Shown: positions 5,885-13,644 of the stretch, piece by piece
Layout: every line of letters begins with the position of its first letter
How positions within the stretch are numbered: position 1 is the first letter of the stretch
Origin: Candidatus Methanomethylophilaceae archaeon
GTDB lineage: Archaea > Thermoplasmatota > Thermoplasmata > Methanomassiliicoccales > Methanomethylophilaceae
Length of the DNA stretch: 13,794 nucleotides
Assembly (NCBI GenBank): GCA_023230065.1
Contig: JALNYB010000028.1
Location: 1-13,794, forward strand
Direction of reading: 5' to 3'
The notes under the pieces: generated by a model
The model's database searches: none
What the model was told of the DNA's origin: nothing
What the model saw: only the letters and a program-made list of their open reading frames with translations
Program-made: the position numbers and the translations under genes

Positions 5885-6934
5885 ATGTCTAAAGCAGCGA
5901 TATGTGCATCTCGGGATAATTACAACTTTCAAAAGATCGTTGTAGTCCTGGGTTTCTCGCTGATGGCCGTTAAATTCTCGGCATATTTTTTGACAAATTC
6001 GGTTGCTATTCTCACAGATGCTATGGAAAGTATCGTCAACTGCATTGCAGGTTGTATCGGCCTCTATGCGTTATATCTCTCGGCATGTCCTGCAGATAAG
6101 ACACATCCATATGGTCATGGAAAGATAGAGGTAATATCATCTTCTATTGAAGGTACTATGATCACCATCGCAGGATTGTTGATCATATATGAATCAATAT
6201 TGAATCTAATTAATCCCAAGCCCATATCTGATCTGGATATCGGTCTAGTTCTGATCGCTCTTGCTGCATTGGCAAATTATGTTGTAGGGCGTGCCGCCAT
6301 CGCCAAAGGTAAGAAAAACAGATCACCGGCTCTAGAGGCCAGCGGAAGGCATCTATGTACCGATACGTATTCTTCGATCGGTATCATACTCGGTTTGTCA
6401 GTTGTTTTCATCGCAATGCAAATGAACATAAATGTATGGTGGATGGATCCCGGAATAGCACTTCTGTTTGGTTCGTTGATAATAATCACGGGTGTGAGAG
6501 TCATCCATTCATCATTGGATGATATAATGGACAAGGCCGACGAGGAGATACTTGCCAATATTGTAGATTGTTTGAATGAGCATAGGTCCGAGGATTGGAT
6601 CGATATACACAGCCTCAGGATAATAAAATACGGAAGTGTACTCCATATAGAATTCCACATAACTCTTCCTTATGATATGACAATAATGGAGGAAGAAAGA
6701 GAGAAGAGTCGGCTCAAAGAAGCTGTCACCTCAAAGTACGGGGATTCTGTGGATTTGATATTGTCTCCTGAACCATGCCATGATTTCTCATGTCCTCATT
6801 GCGGGCGTGTCTGTGAGCATAGAAAATCGGAGTTCATCGGACATATGGACTGGAACGTTAGGATGCTCAGTCAGAAACATCAGCATGCTCTTGGCAATCG
6901 TGTGATATTCGTTGATGACTGCACAAAGAAGTGA
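5885..6934 (+). CDS. Cation diffusion facilitator (CDF) metal exporter with Cys/His-rich C-terminal tail
   Basis: CDF proteins export divalent metals (Zn, Fe, Mn, Co) from the cytosol in exchange for protons. The 349 residues hold about six membrane helices up to residue 205, with the TM2 metal motif as D45-A-M-E-S, the loop HPYGHGK (74-80), and H156-x3-D160 in TM5. A soluble metallochaperone-like domain follows (about 210-293; DIHSLRIIKYG, HIEFHI). Beyond this is a tail of about 55 residues with CHDFSCPHCGRVCEH (298-312) and further His, probably an extra metal-binding site not found in a minimal CDF such as FieF. Two metal-repressor-like boxes precede the gene, so iron or manganese is favoured, though TM5 His also allows zinc. 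The next gene overlaps or lies just downstream. Confidence 0.92.
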   Translation: MSKAAICASRDNYNFQKIVVVLGFSLMAVKFSAYFLTNSVAILTDAMESIVNCIAGCIGLYALYLSACPADKTHPYGHGKIEVISSSIEGTMITIAGLLIIYESILNLINPKPISDLDIGLVLIALAALANYVVGRAAIAKGKKNRSPALEASGRHLCTDTYSSIGIILGLSVVFIAMQMNINVWWMDPGIALLFGSLIIITGVRVIHSSLDDIMDKADEEILANIVDCLNEHRSEDWIDIHSLRIIKYGSVLHIEFHITLPYDMTIMEEEREKSRLKEAVTSKYGDSVDLILSPEPCHDFSCPHCGRVCEHRKSEFIGHMDWNVRMLSQKHQHALGNRVIFVDDCTKK

Positions 6935-6966
6935 AGTTTTTATTATCAGTTAGAAGATATAGGTAT

Positions 6967-7560
6967 ATGCTTTTCAATAAGTCTAAGGATGTGCCGCCAG
7001 AGATCGTTGATGTCGATCTTGGAAAATGGTATACCGGTCTTAATGACCAGGAAAAGGTCAAATTAGGAAGATATCTCAAGGAATCTGATACTTCGTCCAG
7101 ATATGCATTCCTTAAATCGATTGTTTTAAAAGCTAATGAAGATGAAAACTACAAATTTGCAATTGTTGTCGGAGAATACAGCAGACAGATCAAGATGCAC
7201 GATATCGAGCAATTCAATATTCTAGAAGAACTTATTCCCGCATATTTTGGAGCCAAGGATTACGACAAATGTCTAGAGTGCTGCAACGAATGCTTGGCAC
7301 TTATACCGAAGATCAAGAAAGAGTTGTTTGCAAAGAGTGATGGTCATATACCCGAGAGGTTAAATTGTCGTAATTATAAGGTCAATGTTCTTGTAGGGGT
7401 CAGATTTGATTATGATGCAGGAGATCAAGCTCTTGATGAGTATTATGAGATGGGCATTCTGTCAGAGGAAGATCTCAAATTCAGAAAGCAGAGTAATAAG
7501 ATCTTTAAACTTCAGAAGACATTTGACGGGATATACACTGTGAAACTCAAGGACGAATAA
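6967..7560 (+). CDS. Hypothetical protein, helical and TPR-like
   Basis: I do not recognise the family. From ATG 6967 it encodes 197 residues, soluble and charged, mostly predicted helical by eye. A stretch around the middle (AYFGAKDYDKCLECCNECLA) has the spacing of a single TPR-like helix pair and three clustered cysteines. No signal peptide or membrane helix is seen. An in-frame GTG at 6931 would add 12 residues (KFLLSVRRYRY) and give a 4-base GTGA overlap with the CDF stop codon. I prefer 6967 because TTTTTATTATC (6937-6947) is placed about 26 bases ahead like a TATA box for a leaderless mRNA, and the extension looks non-native. Its last 14 bases overlap the convergent gene. Confidence 0.75.
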   Translation: MLFNKSKDVPPEIVDVDLGKWYTGLNDQEKVKLGRYLKESDTSSRYAFLKSIVLKANEDENYKFAIVVGEYSRQIKMHDIEQFNILEELIPAYFGAKDYDKCLECCNECLALIPKIKKELFAKSDGHIPERLNCRNYKVNVLVGVRFDYDAGDQALDEYYEMGILSEEDLKFRKQSNKIFKLQKTFDGIYTVKLKDE

Positions 7561-7828
7561 GGTCCTTCCAACCGATCATAGGTATAACATCGATTCCAGG
7601 TTCTTCATAGGGATGGATTTCGATTATTTTGTTGATAATCGATTCCAGATCTTTATCATATGCTGCGAATTCTACTCTGAGTTCGTCGGCTATGGTTATT
7701 TCTCCTGTTTTTCCGTTATAAGGATGAGATCCTTCCAACGTTTTCCACGTTCCTTTTACATCGAACGTAGTAAACGCCCTCTCATAACCAGGATATATGG
7801 GTTCCATGATGTTATTGATTGAATCCAT
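7547..7828 (-). CDS. NIF3/YqfO-like domain protein (CutA/PII-like fold)
   Basis: The 93-residue protein matches the small stand-alone version of the domain inserted in YqfO/NIF3 proteins. It shows YPGYERAFTTFDVKGTW, then GSHPYNGKTGEI, DELRVEF, and the hallmark IHPYEEPGIDVIP near the C-terminus. The fold is ferredoxin-like, similar to CutA and PII proteins, and usually forms trimers. Its biochemical role is not established; metal binding or a regulatory role has been proposed for related proteins. The family's usual N-terminal strand (a Lys/Val-rich stretch before the first Gly-rich turn) is shortened here. The gene is convergent with the upstream hypothetical gene (14-base overlap of 3' ends). 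Confidence 0.8.
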   Translation of the reverse strand: MDSINNIMEPIYPGYERAFTTFDVKGTWKTLEGSHPYNGKTGEITIADELRVEFAAYDKDLESIINKIIEIHPYEEPGIDVIPMIGWKDLIRP

Positions 7829-7853
7829 TAGCTAATCTGCATATTCTTCTGGG

Positions 7854-7889
7854 ATATTCACAGATATTTTGTATATCTGAATATTTTTT
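7854..7889 (+). repeat. Bulged hairpin followed by T6 in the gap between two leftward genes
   Basis: ATATT-CA-CAGATAT (7854-7867) pairs with ATATCTG-AATAT (7873-7884), giving 7 + 5 bp with a two-base bulge, and T6 runs at 7884-7889. Read rightward it resembles a terminator, yet both flanking genes run leftward. In the leftward sense it lies about 10-45 bases after the stop at 7899 and about 26-56 bases before the start at 7828, so it may instead be an operator or RNA structure for the NIF3-like gene. Confidence 0.4.
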
Positions 7890-7898
7890 GTCATAATA

Positions 7899-8234
7899 TT
7901 ATTCATTATGAATGAAGTCTAAGTTGTTATTTTCTACCTTTTTTACTAATGACTTCGAAAGCATTCCTAATTCCATCCATGCCGCATCGAATACTGCGTT
8001 TGGTGTAAGGCACGGTGCAGATACGCTTGATCTTATATTCGGGTCTTGAATTTTACTCTTCGAGAAGTCTACAGCATCTTCAGCTGTTATTTTTGTAAGT
8101 TTTTCAGCATATTCTTGAATATGTGGACAGTCTGAGACGATTTTGACATCAAGGTCGCCATCTTCACGCAGAGTCACTGTGACTTTGCTGGTCTTTGAAC
8201 ACGTATTCATTTTTGATATTACTGTGGAAGGCAT
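7899..8234 (-). CDS. Small conserved archaeal protein with paired cysteines (DUF6951-like)
   Basis: The 111-residue protein reads VISKMNTCSKTSKVTVTL, then DLDVKIVSDCPHIQEYAEKL, then VSAPCLTPNAVFDAAWMELGM. From memory this pattern (an early Cys, a beta-rich stretch ending SDCP, and a late C-x-(T/V)-P followed by an A-rich helix) matches small uncharacterised proteins common in methanogens, DUF6951; I cannot verify the match here. The cysteines C12, C35 and C74 could bind a metal or cluster. No signal peptide or membrane helix is seen. The ATG at 8234 is preceded by GTTAATAAAAG (8264-8274) on the opposite reading, a TATA candidate about 35 bases away. Function unknown. Confidence 0.7.
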   Translation of the reverse strand: MPSTVISKMNTCSKTSKVTVTLREDGDLDVKIVSDCPHIQEYAEKLTKITAEDAVDFSKSKIQDPNIRSSVSAPCLTPNAVFDAAWMELGMLSKSLVKKVENNNLDFIHNE

Positions 8235-8290
8235 GATATCATCAAAATAATACCAGAGTGTTCGTTAATAAAAGCTATGTTTGAATAAGA

Positions 8291-9250
8291 TCATTCCGGA
8301 CGATTGGGTGCGTTGGGAATGTTAGCGAGGATATCTTCGATATCTTTCAGTCTTTGTTCTGTATCTTTCAGCATACGTTTTGCACCGCGGTTGAGATAAG
8401 AAGTGCTTAATAGTGTTGCCAGGAACATTATAGGGGGGAAGGTATACATTGCTCCGCCGATGATGCCGGCGATCTTCTTCAGATCTGTGAGATTATTTAT
8501 CTTTTCAACAAGAGCATTGTCTCCAGGAAGTTTGTGCTTAAGGGCTTTGTACATGAGTTTTTCTCCACCCATTACGACCTCCAGGCTCCATTGTACCGAT
8601 CCCAATACAGGTGTGACGACCCCTTTCGGAACAGTTTTTTTATCGAGGATGGCTTTTCTCAGATCTTCTGCCGTGCGACCTTCGAATTCTGTCCAATTAT
8701 ATCCCACAGTATAATTGGAATGTCCGTCGCTTGCGGAGATAGGCGCCCATCTTCCAGGATATTTGTCCATCACGCGCTGCGCGAAATAGTTGGAATATGC
8801 ATCTGGATGACCGCCATTTAGAACTTCAAATCCGTCAAGATCTATATCGAAGATCCTTTCTTTCAATCCATGTACATGGAAACTGAAAGGATGAGGCGCA
8901 ATAGTGAGTCCGCCTTGTTCTCTGATCTCATCAACTGTTTCTTCTATGGAAATGAACGATTTCGGTTTTTCTGTTAGGAAAAGACCTATGATCTCTCCGT
9001 CATTGGTCATTATCTCATCTCCGACTATGATTTCGATATCGTCGAATTGTTTGGCATATTTTTGAGCTACAAAACCACCGGCAACTTCATTGTGATCTGT
9101 AATACAAAGAACGTCCATTCCGTTCTTTCTTGCGCGGTCTACCTGTTTTTCAGGCATAGTTACCGATTCAGGGAACTTTAAAATACCTAGACCGGTAAAA
9201 CCAGAATACTCTGTATGAACATGAGTATCGGCCTTTCCCATCCTTTCCAT
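8291..9250 (-). CDS. PHP-domain metal-dependent phosphoesterase with C-terminal hydrophobic segment
   Basis: PHP proteins are metal-dependent phosphoesterases that hydrolyse nucleotide or sugar phosphates. The 319-residue protein shows the complete motif set: D8-T-H-V-H12, TDHNE (51-55), GDE with E79, APHPF (118-122) and SDGH (174-177), which together supply the metal ligands of the trinuclear site. After about residue 215 the protein leaves the PHP domain. Residues about 258-282 (AGIIGGAMYTFPPIMFLATL) are hydrophobic enough for one or two membrane passes, followed by a charged, coiled-coil-like tail (290-310). It may thus be held at the membrane. Start: ATG 9250 has a TATA-like ATTATAAATAC about 27 bases ahead; a Met at codon 4 is an alternative. 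Substrate unknown. Confidence 0.9.
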   Translation of the reverse strand: MERMGKADTHVHTEYSGFTGLGILKFPESVTMPEKQVDRARKNGMDVLCITDHNEVAGGFVAQKYAKQFDDIEIIVGDEIMTNDGEIIGLFLTEKPKSFISIEETVDEIREQGGLTIAPHPFSFHVHGLKERIFDIDLDGFEVLNGGHPDAYSNYFAQRVMDKYPGRWAPISASDGHSNYTVGYNWTEFEGRTAEDLRKAILDKKTVPKGVVTPVLGSVQWSLEVVMGGEKLMYKALKHKLPGDNALVEKINNLTDLKKIAGIIGGAMYTFPPIMFLATLLSTSYLNRGAKRMLKDTEQRLKDIEDILANIPNAPNRPE

Positions 9251-9332
9251 GCGGTTAAAGTAAGTTAACTGTATTTATAATTATATAATTAACATCATTG
9301 CTAAATGAGCCACACCTATAGAAAATGGTTAA
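9251..9332. promoter_or_regulatory. Divergent promoter region between PHP and CaCA genes
   Basis: The gap is AT-rich. ATTTATAAT (9273-9281) serves the leftward PHP gene, centred 27 bases from its ATG. The perfect 14-base palindrome TAATTATATAATTA (about 9277-9290) includes a TATA candidate for the rightward exchanger gene, about 46 bases before its ATG, implying a short leader. The two elements overlap, so the opposite promoters may compete. Confidence 0.4.
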
Positions 9333-10328
9333 ATGATTGAACATATACAGAGATTGATGTCATGGTTGTTGCTTGGGATACCGATCGGAATCATCCTTCT
9401 CTATTATGGTTCAGAATGGATGGTCGACGGCGCTAAGAAGATGGCACTAAGGTTGGGAGTCACGCCATTCGTGGTCGGTCTTACTGTTGTGGCATTCGGA
9501 TCTTCTGCCCCTGAAGCAATAACTTCCTTGGTGAGTTCTGCAAACCCGCAGATCATCGTAGGGAATATCGTAGGAAGCAACATTGCGAACATAGGGCTCG
9601 CGATAGCTCTAGCCGCAATAATATCTCCTATCATTTGTAGCTATAAACAAATAAGATTCGAACTTATTTCAATGCTAATATCTACTGCGGTCATTACAGT
9701 GATGGCACTCAGGGGATCTCTCGGTTGGGTCGAGGGTATAATCTTAGTTGTTTCACTTTTCATATTCGTCGGTGCCGTGTATTATTTGAAGAAGGATGCT
9801 CCTAATGTAGAGAAAACAATAGATCCGGATATATTGGAGGCTGAGCACAATACAACTCCGATGTGGATCAGTTGCATATTGGTCATTGTCGGTATCGTTG
9901 TATTGTATTTTGGTGCTCAGGCATTCATCAAAGGTGCTGTAGAACTGTCCGCCATCTTGGGTGTATCGGATCTGTTGGTAGGATTGCTTGTAGTGGCAGT
10001 TGGAACCTCATTGCCTGAATTGTGCATATGTTTGGTAGCAGCTTATCGTCATGAGAATGAGTTGGTTGTAAGTAACATTGTTGGAAGCATAGTATTCAAT
10101 TGTTTTTTCGCACTCGGTATAGGATTGTTATTCACAACTGTTCCGATAACTCATTACATGCTTGTATTCCATATGCCAATTATGATCCTGATGACGGTTC
10201 TGATGTACATTATAATCAGGAGTGGGGATAGGATCAGAAGATCGGAAGGAGTGCTTTTATTCGCAATATACGTGATGTATTTAGCGCTCATGGCGATGTA
10301 TCCGGAACTCACACAAAGTGTTATGTGA
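9333..10328 (+). CDS. Sodium/calcium exchanger family (CaCA, YrbG-like) membrane protein
   Basis: CaCA proteins exchange Na+ or H+ for Ca2+ (or related cations) across the cytoplasmic membrane. The 331 residues form two homologous halves of about five helices each, joined by a charged loop (152-175). The alpha-1 repeat is GSSAPEAITSLVSS (56-69) with GNIVGSNIANIG (77-88). The alpha-2 repeat is GTSLPELCICLVAA (224-237) with SNIVGSIVFN (247-256). Both ion-binding Glu (E61, E229) are present. Alpha-2 departs from the usual GNxxGSNxxN: Gly247 is Ser and the Asn after GS is Ile, which may change ion choice. Length is normal for prokaryotic exchangers. It is convergent with the Rli1 gene, 27 bases apart. 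Confidence 0.92.
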   Translation: MIEHIQRLMSWLLLGIPIGIILLYYGSEWMVDGAKKMALRLGVTPFVVGLTVVAFGSSAPEAITSLVSSANPQIIVGNIVGSNIANIGLAIALAAIISPIICSYKQIRFELISMLISTAVITVMALRGSLGWVEGIILVVSLFIFVGAVYYLKKDAPNVEKTIDPDILEAEHNTTPMWISCILVIVGIVVLYFGAQAFIKGAVELSAILGVSDLLVGLLVVAVGTSLPELCICLVAAYRHENELVVSNIVGSIVFNCFFALGIGLLFTTVPITHYMLVFHMPIMILMTVLMYIIIRSGDRIRRSEGVLLFAIYVMYLALMAMYPELTQSVM

Positions 10329-10355
10329 GTAAAGTTGAGCGATATTCAAGAGATA

Positions 10356-12131
10356 TCAGAGTTGGGCGTAGTAGTATTCGCCTTTGGATTTCTGTTCCCT
10401 GTCCAATCTGGAGTCCGGTTTATTGATTCTGGGCCTATGTGTATCTGCGTCTCTTCTGAATGTTATATCTACTGCTGAAAGGAACTTGTTCATTCCAATC
10501 CTCATATCGAACGGACCTTCCCCGATACCATGGTGTCCAGGGTCTCCACCGAATACCATAAGCGAATCTGATACCATATCGATGAAATAGATGTCATGGT
10601 CCACGATCATTCCGCTACGGCCTGTTTTCTCCATCATTCTTCTGATGGTCTTTGCGGCATTCATCCTCTGATTGGAATCAAGGTAGGCAGAAGGTTCATC
10701 GAAAAGATATATATCCGCTTCTGTTGCTAAACAGATCGTGATGGCCAATCTCTGAAGTTCTCCGCCCGAGAGAGTCTTGACGTCCTTTTCCATAAGTGTT
10801 TTCATACTCAATGGAACCAATACTTCTCCCTCGAAGAAACTTGAGTTCACAGTGTCGTATGCTTGGGCGAATAATAGTTCCTGAACCGTGCCATCGTAAT
10901 CGCCGTTGATATACTGAGGCTTGTAGGCTACTTTTACCATCGTGTTCAGTTTTCCCTCATCCGGTTCAATGACACCGGCGAGCATTTTCACGAAAGTGGT
11001 CTTTCCTGTCGCATTAGGCCCTACGATACCGACGGATTCTCCGATCTTCACAGATCCTTTATCGATATCGAGTTTGAATTCTCCGAAATCTTTTGATATA
11101 TGTTCGAATTCGATCAGGTCGGGTGTGTTCCACTGTGTTCTTCCCATGGGGGCGGATTCGAATTCGATCGGTCTTTCCCTGAATTTGATGTTCTCTTCCG
11201 GAAGGTAACCATCCAGATAGACATTGATAGCGGTTCTGACCTGTCTTGCAAGAGTGAATACTCCATAAGCGCCTTCGGAACCGTAAACGACGCTTACATT
11301 ATCTGCCAGATAATCAAGTATGGCAAGGTCGTGTTCAATTACCATCACCTGTTTGTCCTTGCTGAGTTCTTTGATGAGTCTAGCCATCTTGACTCTCTGA
11401 TAGATATCAAGATAGGATGTTGGTTCATCGAAGAAGTAAACATCTGCTTCTTTCATCATCGTGGCAGCCATAGCCAAGCGCTGAAGTTCTCCTCCTGAGA
11501 GTTTAGATAATTCTCTGTCAAGTACTTCATCAAGATCGAAGGCCTTGGCGGCTTCTTCGAGTGTCATTCTTTCTTGGACCCTTCCAAGAAGGTCTCTGAC
11601 GACACCTTTTACATTCTCCGGAAGTTTGTCCACATACTGTGGTTTCATCGCGATCTTCGTTTTTCCGGCATATACGTTTTCCAGATAATCATGAAGTTCC
11701 GTTCCTGCGAAATGTTTTAGAACGGCCTCTTTGTCGGGAGGTTCATTAAAATTTCCAAGGTTAGGTATTTCTATTCCAGATAGGATCTTTATGGCCGTCG
11801 TCTTTCCGATACCGTTTGGTCCAAGGATACCGGTGATAAGGCCCTTTTTAGGAACTGGCAATCTGTATAGACGGAACGAGTTCTCGCCATATTGGTGGAC
11901 CATTTCGTCTTTAAGCTCGTCTGCAAGGCCGATGATCTTGATAGCACCGAATTGACATTTGTTGATACATATGCCGCAGCCTTGACACAGTGTTTCCGAA
12001 ATGATAGGTTTACCTTTTTCACCAAATGTTATGCATTCTACACCTGTCCTCATAAGAGGACAGAAATTAACGCATTCCTTATTGCATTTCTTATTTTGAC
12101 ATCTGTCCTGCAGAACGGCCGCTATTCGCAT
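10356..12131 (-). CDS. ABCE1/Rli1 ribosome-recycling ATPase
   Basis: ABCE1 splits ribosomes after termination and acts in the small-subunit cycle. The 591-residue protein is full length. An N-terminal Fe-S domain carries two cysteine groups (C11, C16, C20, C24 and C49, C52, C55, C59) for two 4Fe-4S clusters. NBD1 has Walker A GPNGIGKTT (104-112), signature LSGGE (211-215) and Walker B VYFFDEP (231-237). NBD2 has GPNATGKTT (371-379), LSGGE (454-458) and IYLFDEP (474-480). A hinge region lies after each NBD. Residues C33 and the stretch to 48 are of normal type. Transcription runs leftward; a TATA-like ATTAAATC sits about 27 bases ahead of the ATG with no Shine-Dalgarno, so the mRNA may be leaderless. 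The protein is confined to archaea and eukaryotes, which identifies the host domain. Confidence 0.98.
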   Translation of the reverse strand: MRIAAVLQDRCQNKKCNKECVNFCPLMRTGVECITFGEKGKPIISETLCQGCGICINKCQFGAIKIIGLADELKDEMVHQYGENSFRLYRLPVPKKGLITGILGPNGIGKTTAIKILSGIEIPNLGNFNEPPDKEAVLKHFAGTELHDYLENVYAGKTKIAMKPQYVDKLPENVKGVVRDLLGRVQERMTLEEAAKAFDLDEVLDRELSKLSGGELQRLAMAATMMKEADVYFFDEPTSYLDIYQRVKMARLIKELSKDKQVMVIEHDLAILDYLADNVSVVYGSEGAYGVFTLARQVRTAINVYLDGYLPEENIKFRERPIEFESAPMGRTQWNTPDLIEFEHISKDFGEFKLDIDKGSVKIGESVGIVGPNATGKTTFVKMLAGVIEPDEGKLNTMVKVAYKPQYINGDYDGTVQELLFAQAYDTVNSSFFEGEVLVPLSMKTLMEKDVKTLSGGELQRLAITICLATEADIYLFDEPSAYLDSNQRMNAAKTIRRMMEKTGRSGMIVDHDIYFIDMVSDSLMVFGGDPGHHGIGEGPFDMRIGMNKFLSAVDITFRRDADTHRPRINKPDSRLDREQKSKGEYYYAQL

Positions 12132-12215
12132 ATGGAACGTTTAACATGAAGTATGATTTAATGTTTAAGGTGTTAAAGCCAATCATTTTTTACTTAAGGC
12201 ATCTACGGTGGGAAT
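12132..12215. promoter_or_regulatory. Divergent promoter region between Rli1 and MATE genes
   Basis: Leftward, GATTTAAT (12155-12162 on the plus strand) is centred about 27 bases from the Rli1 ATG and is a good TATA candidate. Rightward, the MATE ATG at 12216 has GGTGGGA (12207-12213) directly ahead, a Shine-Dalgarno with short spacing, so that transcript has a leader. Its TATA box is not clear. Confidence 0.4.
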
Positions 12216-13595
12216 ATGGAGGATACTTCCGCTACAAAGGATGTCCAAACAATGCTTGGAGACCCGAAGAAAGCAATATTGCTTTTTTCGATACCTATAG
12301 CGGTAGCTTTCATAGTTCAGCAGGGAAATAACATAGTCGACAGCATTTGGGTGACTGGCCTCGGAGGTTCGGCATTGGCTGCACTGGGTATCGTTTATCC
12401 GATTTATTCGATTGCAGTAAGTATCGGTAATGGCCTCGGAATAGGTGCGGCTGCCTCTATCGCAAGAAACATCGGGAAGCATGATAGACATAGAGCGAGT
12501 TTATTGGCATCTCAATCCATTACGATGATGATCATCATAGGGGTAATCTTAACGCCGATACTTCTGCTGACAGCAAGACCTTTGTTGATGGCCATAGGTG
12601 CAGGTGGCGCGATCGAGGATTCTCTGGCATATGCATATCCGATCTACATGTCCACTATATTGATCCTCATGAGCGGAATGCTGTCAGGTATCCTCAGAGG
12701 AGAAGGTGCTATAAGGAAATCTGTTTACATCCAGATCCTGGCCGCGATAATAAACCTCGTTCTTGATCCCATATTCATATACACTTTTGGATGGGGTGTC
12801 GCAGGGGCTGCTTGGGCAACTGTCATAGCGTTTGCAGCTTCGGTGATATTGGGACTATATTGGTATTTTGCAAAGAAAGGAATGTTTCTCGAACTGAAGC
12901 TAAGTGCAATGAGGTTCAATATCAGTTCTCAAAAGGAGATCCTCAATGTAGGTCTTCCTGAATCTATCGAGCTTATCATAATGAGTGTCTTCAACATAGG
13001 CAATAACATTTGTGTGATCATGATCGGCGGAACAGATGCTGTAGCCATTTACACGATAGGATGGAGATTGGCATTCATTCTGATGATACCCACACAGGCC
13101 TTGGGTGCAGCCATGGTATCAGCATGTTCTGCAGAATTCGGAATGAAGAGATACGATCTGATATACACGGCCTATCGTTATTCTCTTAAATTATCATTGA
13201 TCTGGTTGATTGTACTGTCGGCAATAATGGCATTGGGGGCCGGTTATATCGCTTCGGCCTTCACATACGCCCCAGATATGTTGTACATGCATGATGAAAC
13301 GGTAAGAATGATCTATTCTTTTGCAGTATTGGTGCCGTTCATGGCATTGGTATTCACCGGACAGGCATTATTGTTGTCTATGAATCGTGCCAATGTCACA
13401 ATGGTATCGACGCTGATAAGGAATACAGTGCTCACAGGGTCATTTTTCGTCATGGCATACACAGTGGGAACATTGGGGTCTCTATGGATAGCAATGATAG
13501 TAAGTGAGGTCTTCGGAGGATTCCTGATGGCATATTTCGCTCATGTAGTATCAAAGGGCGTAGATCTAAATGATAGGAAAATAATTGATATTTGA
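12216..13595 (+). CDS. MATE family efflux transporter
   Basis: MATE proteins export drugs or metabolites in exchange for Na+ or H+. The 459-residue protein has about 12 membrane helices in two similar halves. Family signatures include QQGNNIVDSIWVTGLGGSAL (35-54), GLGIGAAASIARNIGKHD (73-90), a RGEGAIRKS loop, and INLVLDPIFIYTFGWGVAGA, which is the characteristic N-x(3)-DP-x-FI pattern. In the second half, PTQALGAAMVSACSAEFG matches the MATE TM7-TM8 area. The closest style is the DinF/NorM-like group common in archaea and Firmicutes; substrate unknown. It diverges from the Rli1 gene and is followed by about 200 bases with no convincing gene. Confidence 0.93.
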   Translation: MEDTSATKDVQTMLGDPKKAILLFSIPIAVAFIVQQGNNIVDSIWVTGLGGSALAALGIVYPIYSIAVSIGNGLGIGAAASIARNIGKHDRHRASLLASQSITMMIIIGVILTPILLLTARPLLMAIGAGGAIEDSLAYAYPIYMSTILILMSGMLSGILRGEGAIRKSVYIQILAAIINLVLDPIFIYTFGWGVAGAAWATVIAFAASVILGLYWYFAKKGMFLELKLSAMRFNISSQKEILNVGLPESIELIIMSVFNIGNNICVIMIGGTDAVAIYTIGWRLAFILMIPTQALGAAMVSACSAEFGMKRYDLIYTAYRYSLKLSLIWLIVLSAIMALGAGYIASAFTYAPDMLYMHDETVRMIYSFAVLVPFMALVFTGQALLLSMNRANVTMVSTLIRNTVLTGSFFVMAYTVGTLGSLWIAMIVSEVFGGFLMAYFAHVVSKGVDLNDRKIIDI

Positions 13596-13613
13596 CCTAT
13601 TTTTCGAGTGCTC

Positions 13614-13624
13614 TTTATATATAC
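13614..13624 (+). promoter_or_regulatory. Strong TATA box 19 bases after the MATE stop
   Basis: TTTATATATAC is one of the best TATA-like elements in the window. It predicts transcription starting near 13645, just ahead of the stem-loop at 13648. It cannot serve the MATE gene, which ends upstream. Confidence 0.5.
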
Positions 13625-13644
13625 TCTATAAGTCAAATACATAA

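Noticed and set aside
10341..10357. Short inverted repeat GATAT...ATATC between the CaCA and Rli1 genes
   Set aside because: Only five pairs with no T-run on either side; chance is likely.
11100..11498. 132-codon frame opposite the Rli1 gene
   Set aside because: Antisense to a strongly conserved gene, with no promoter or domain.
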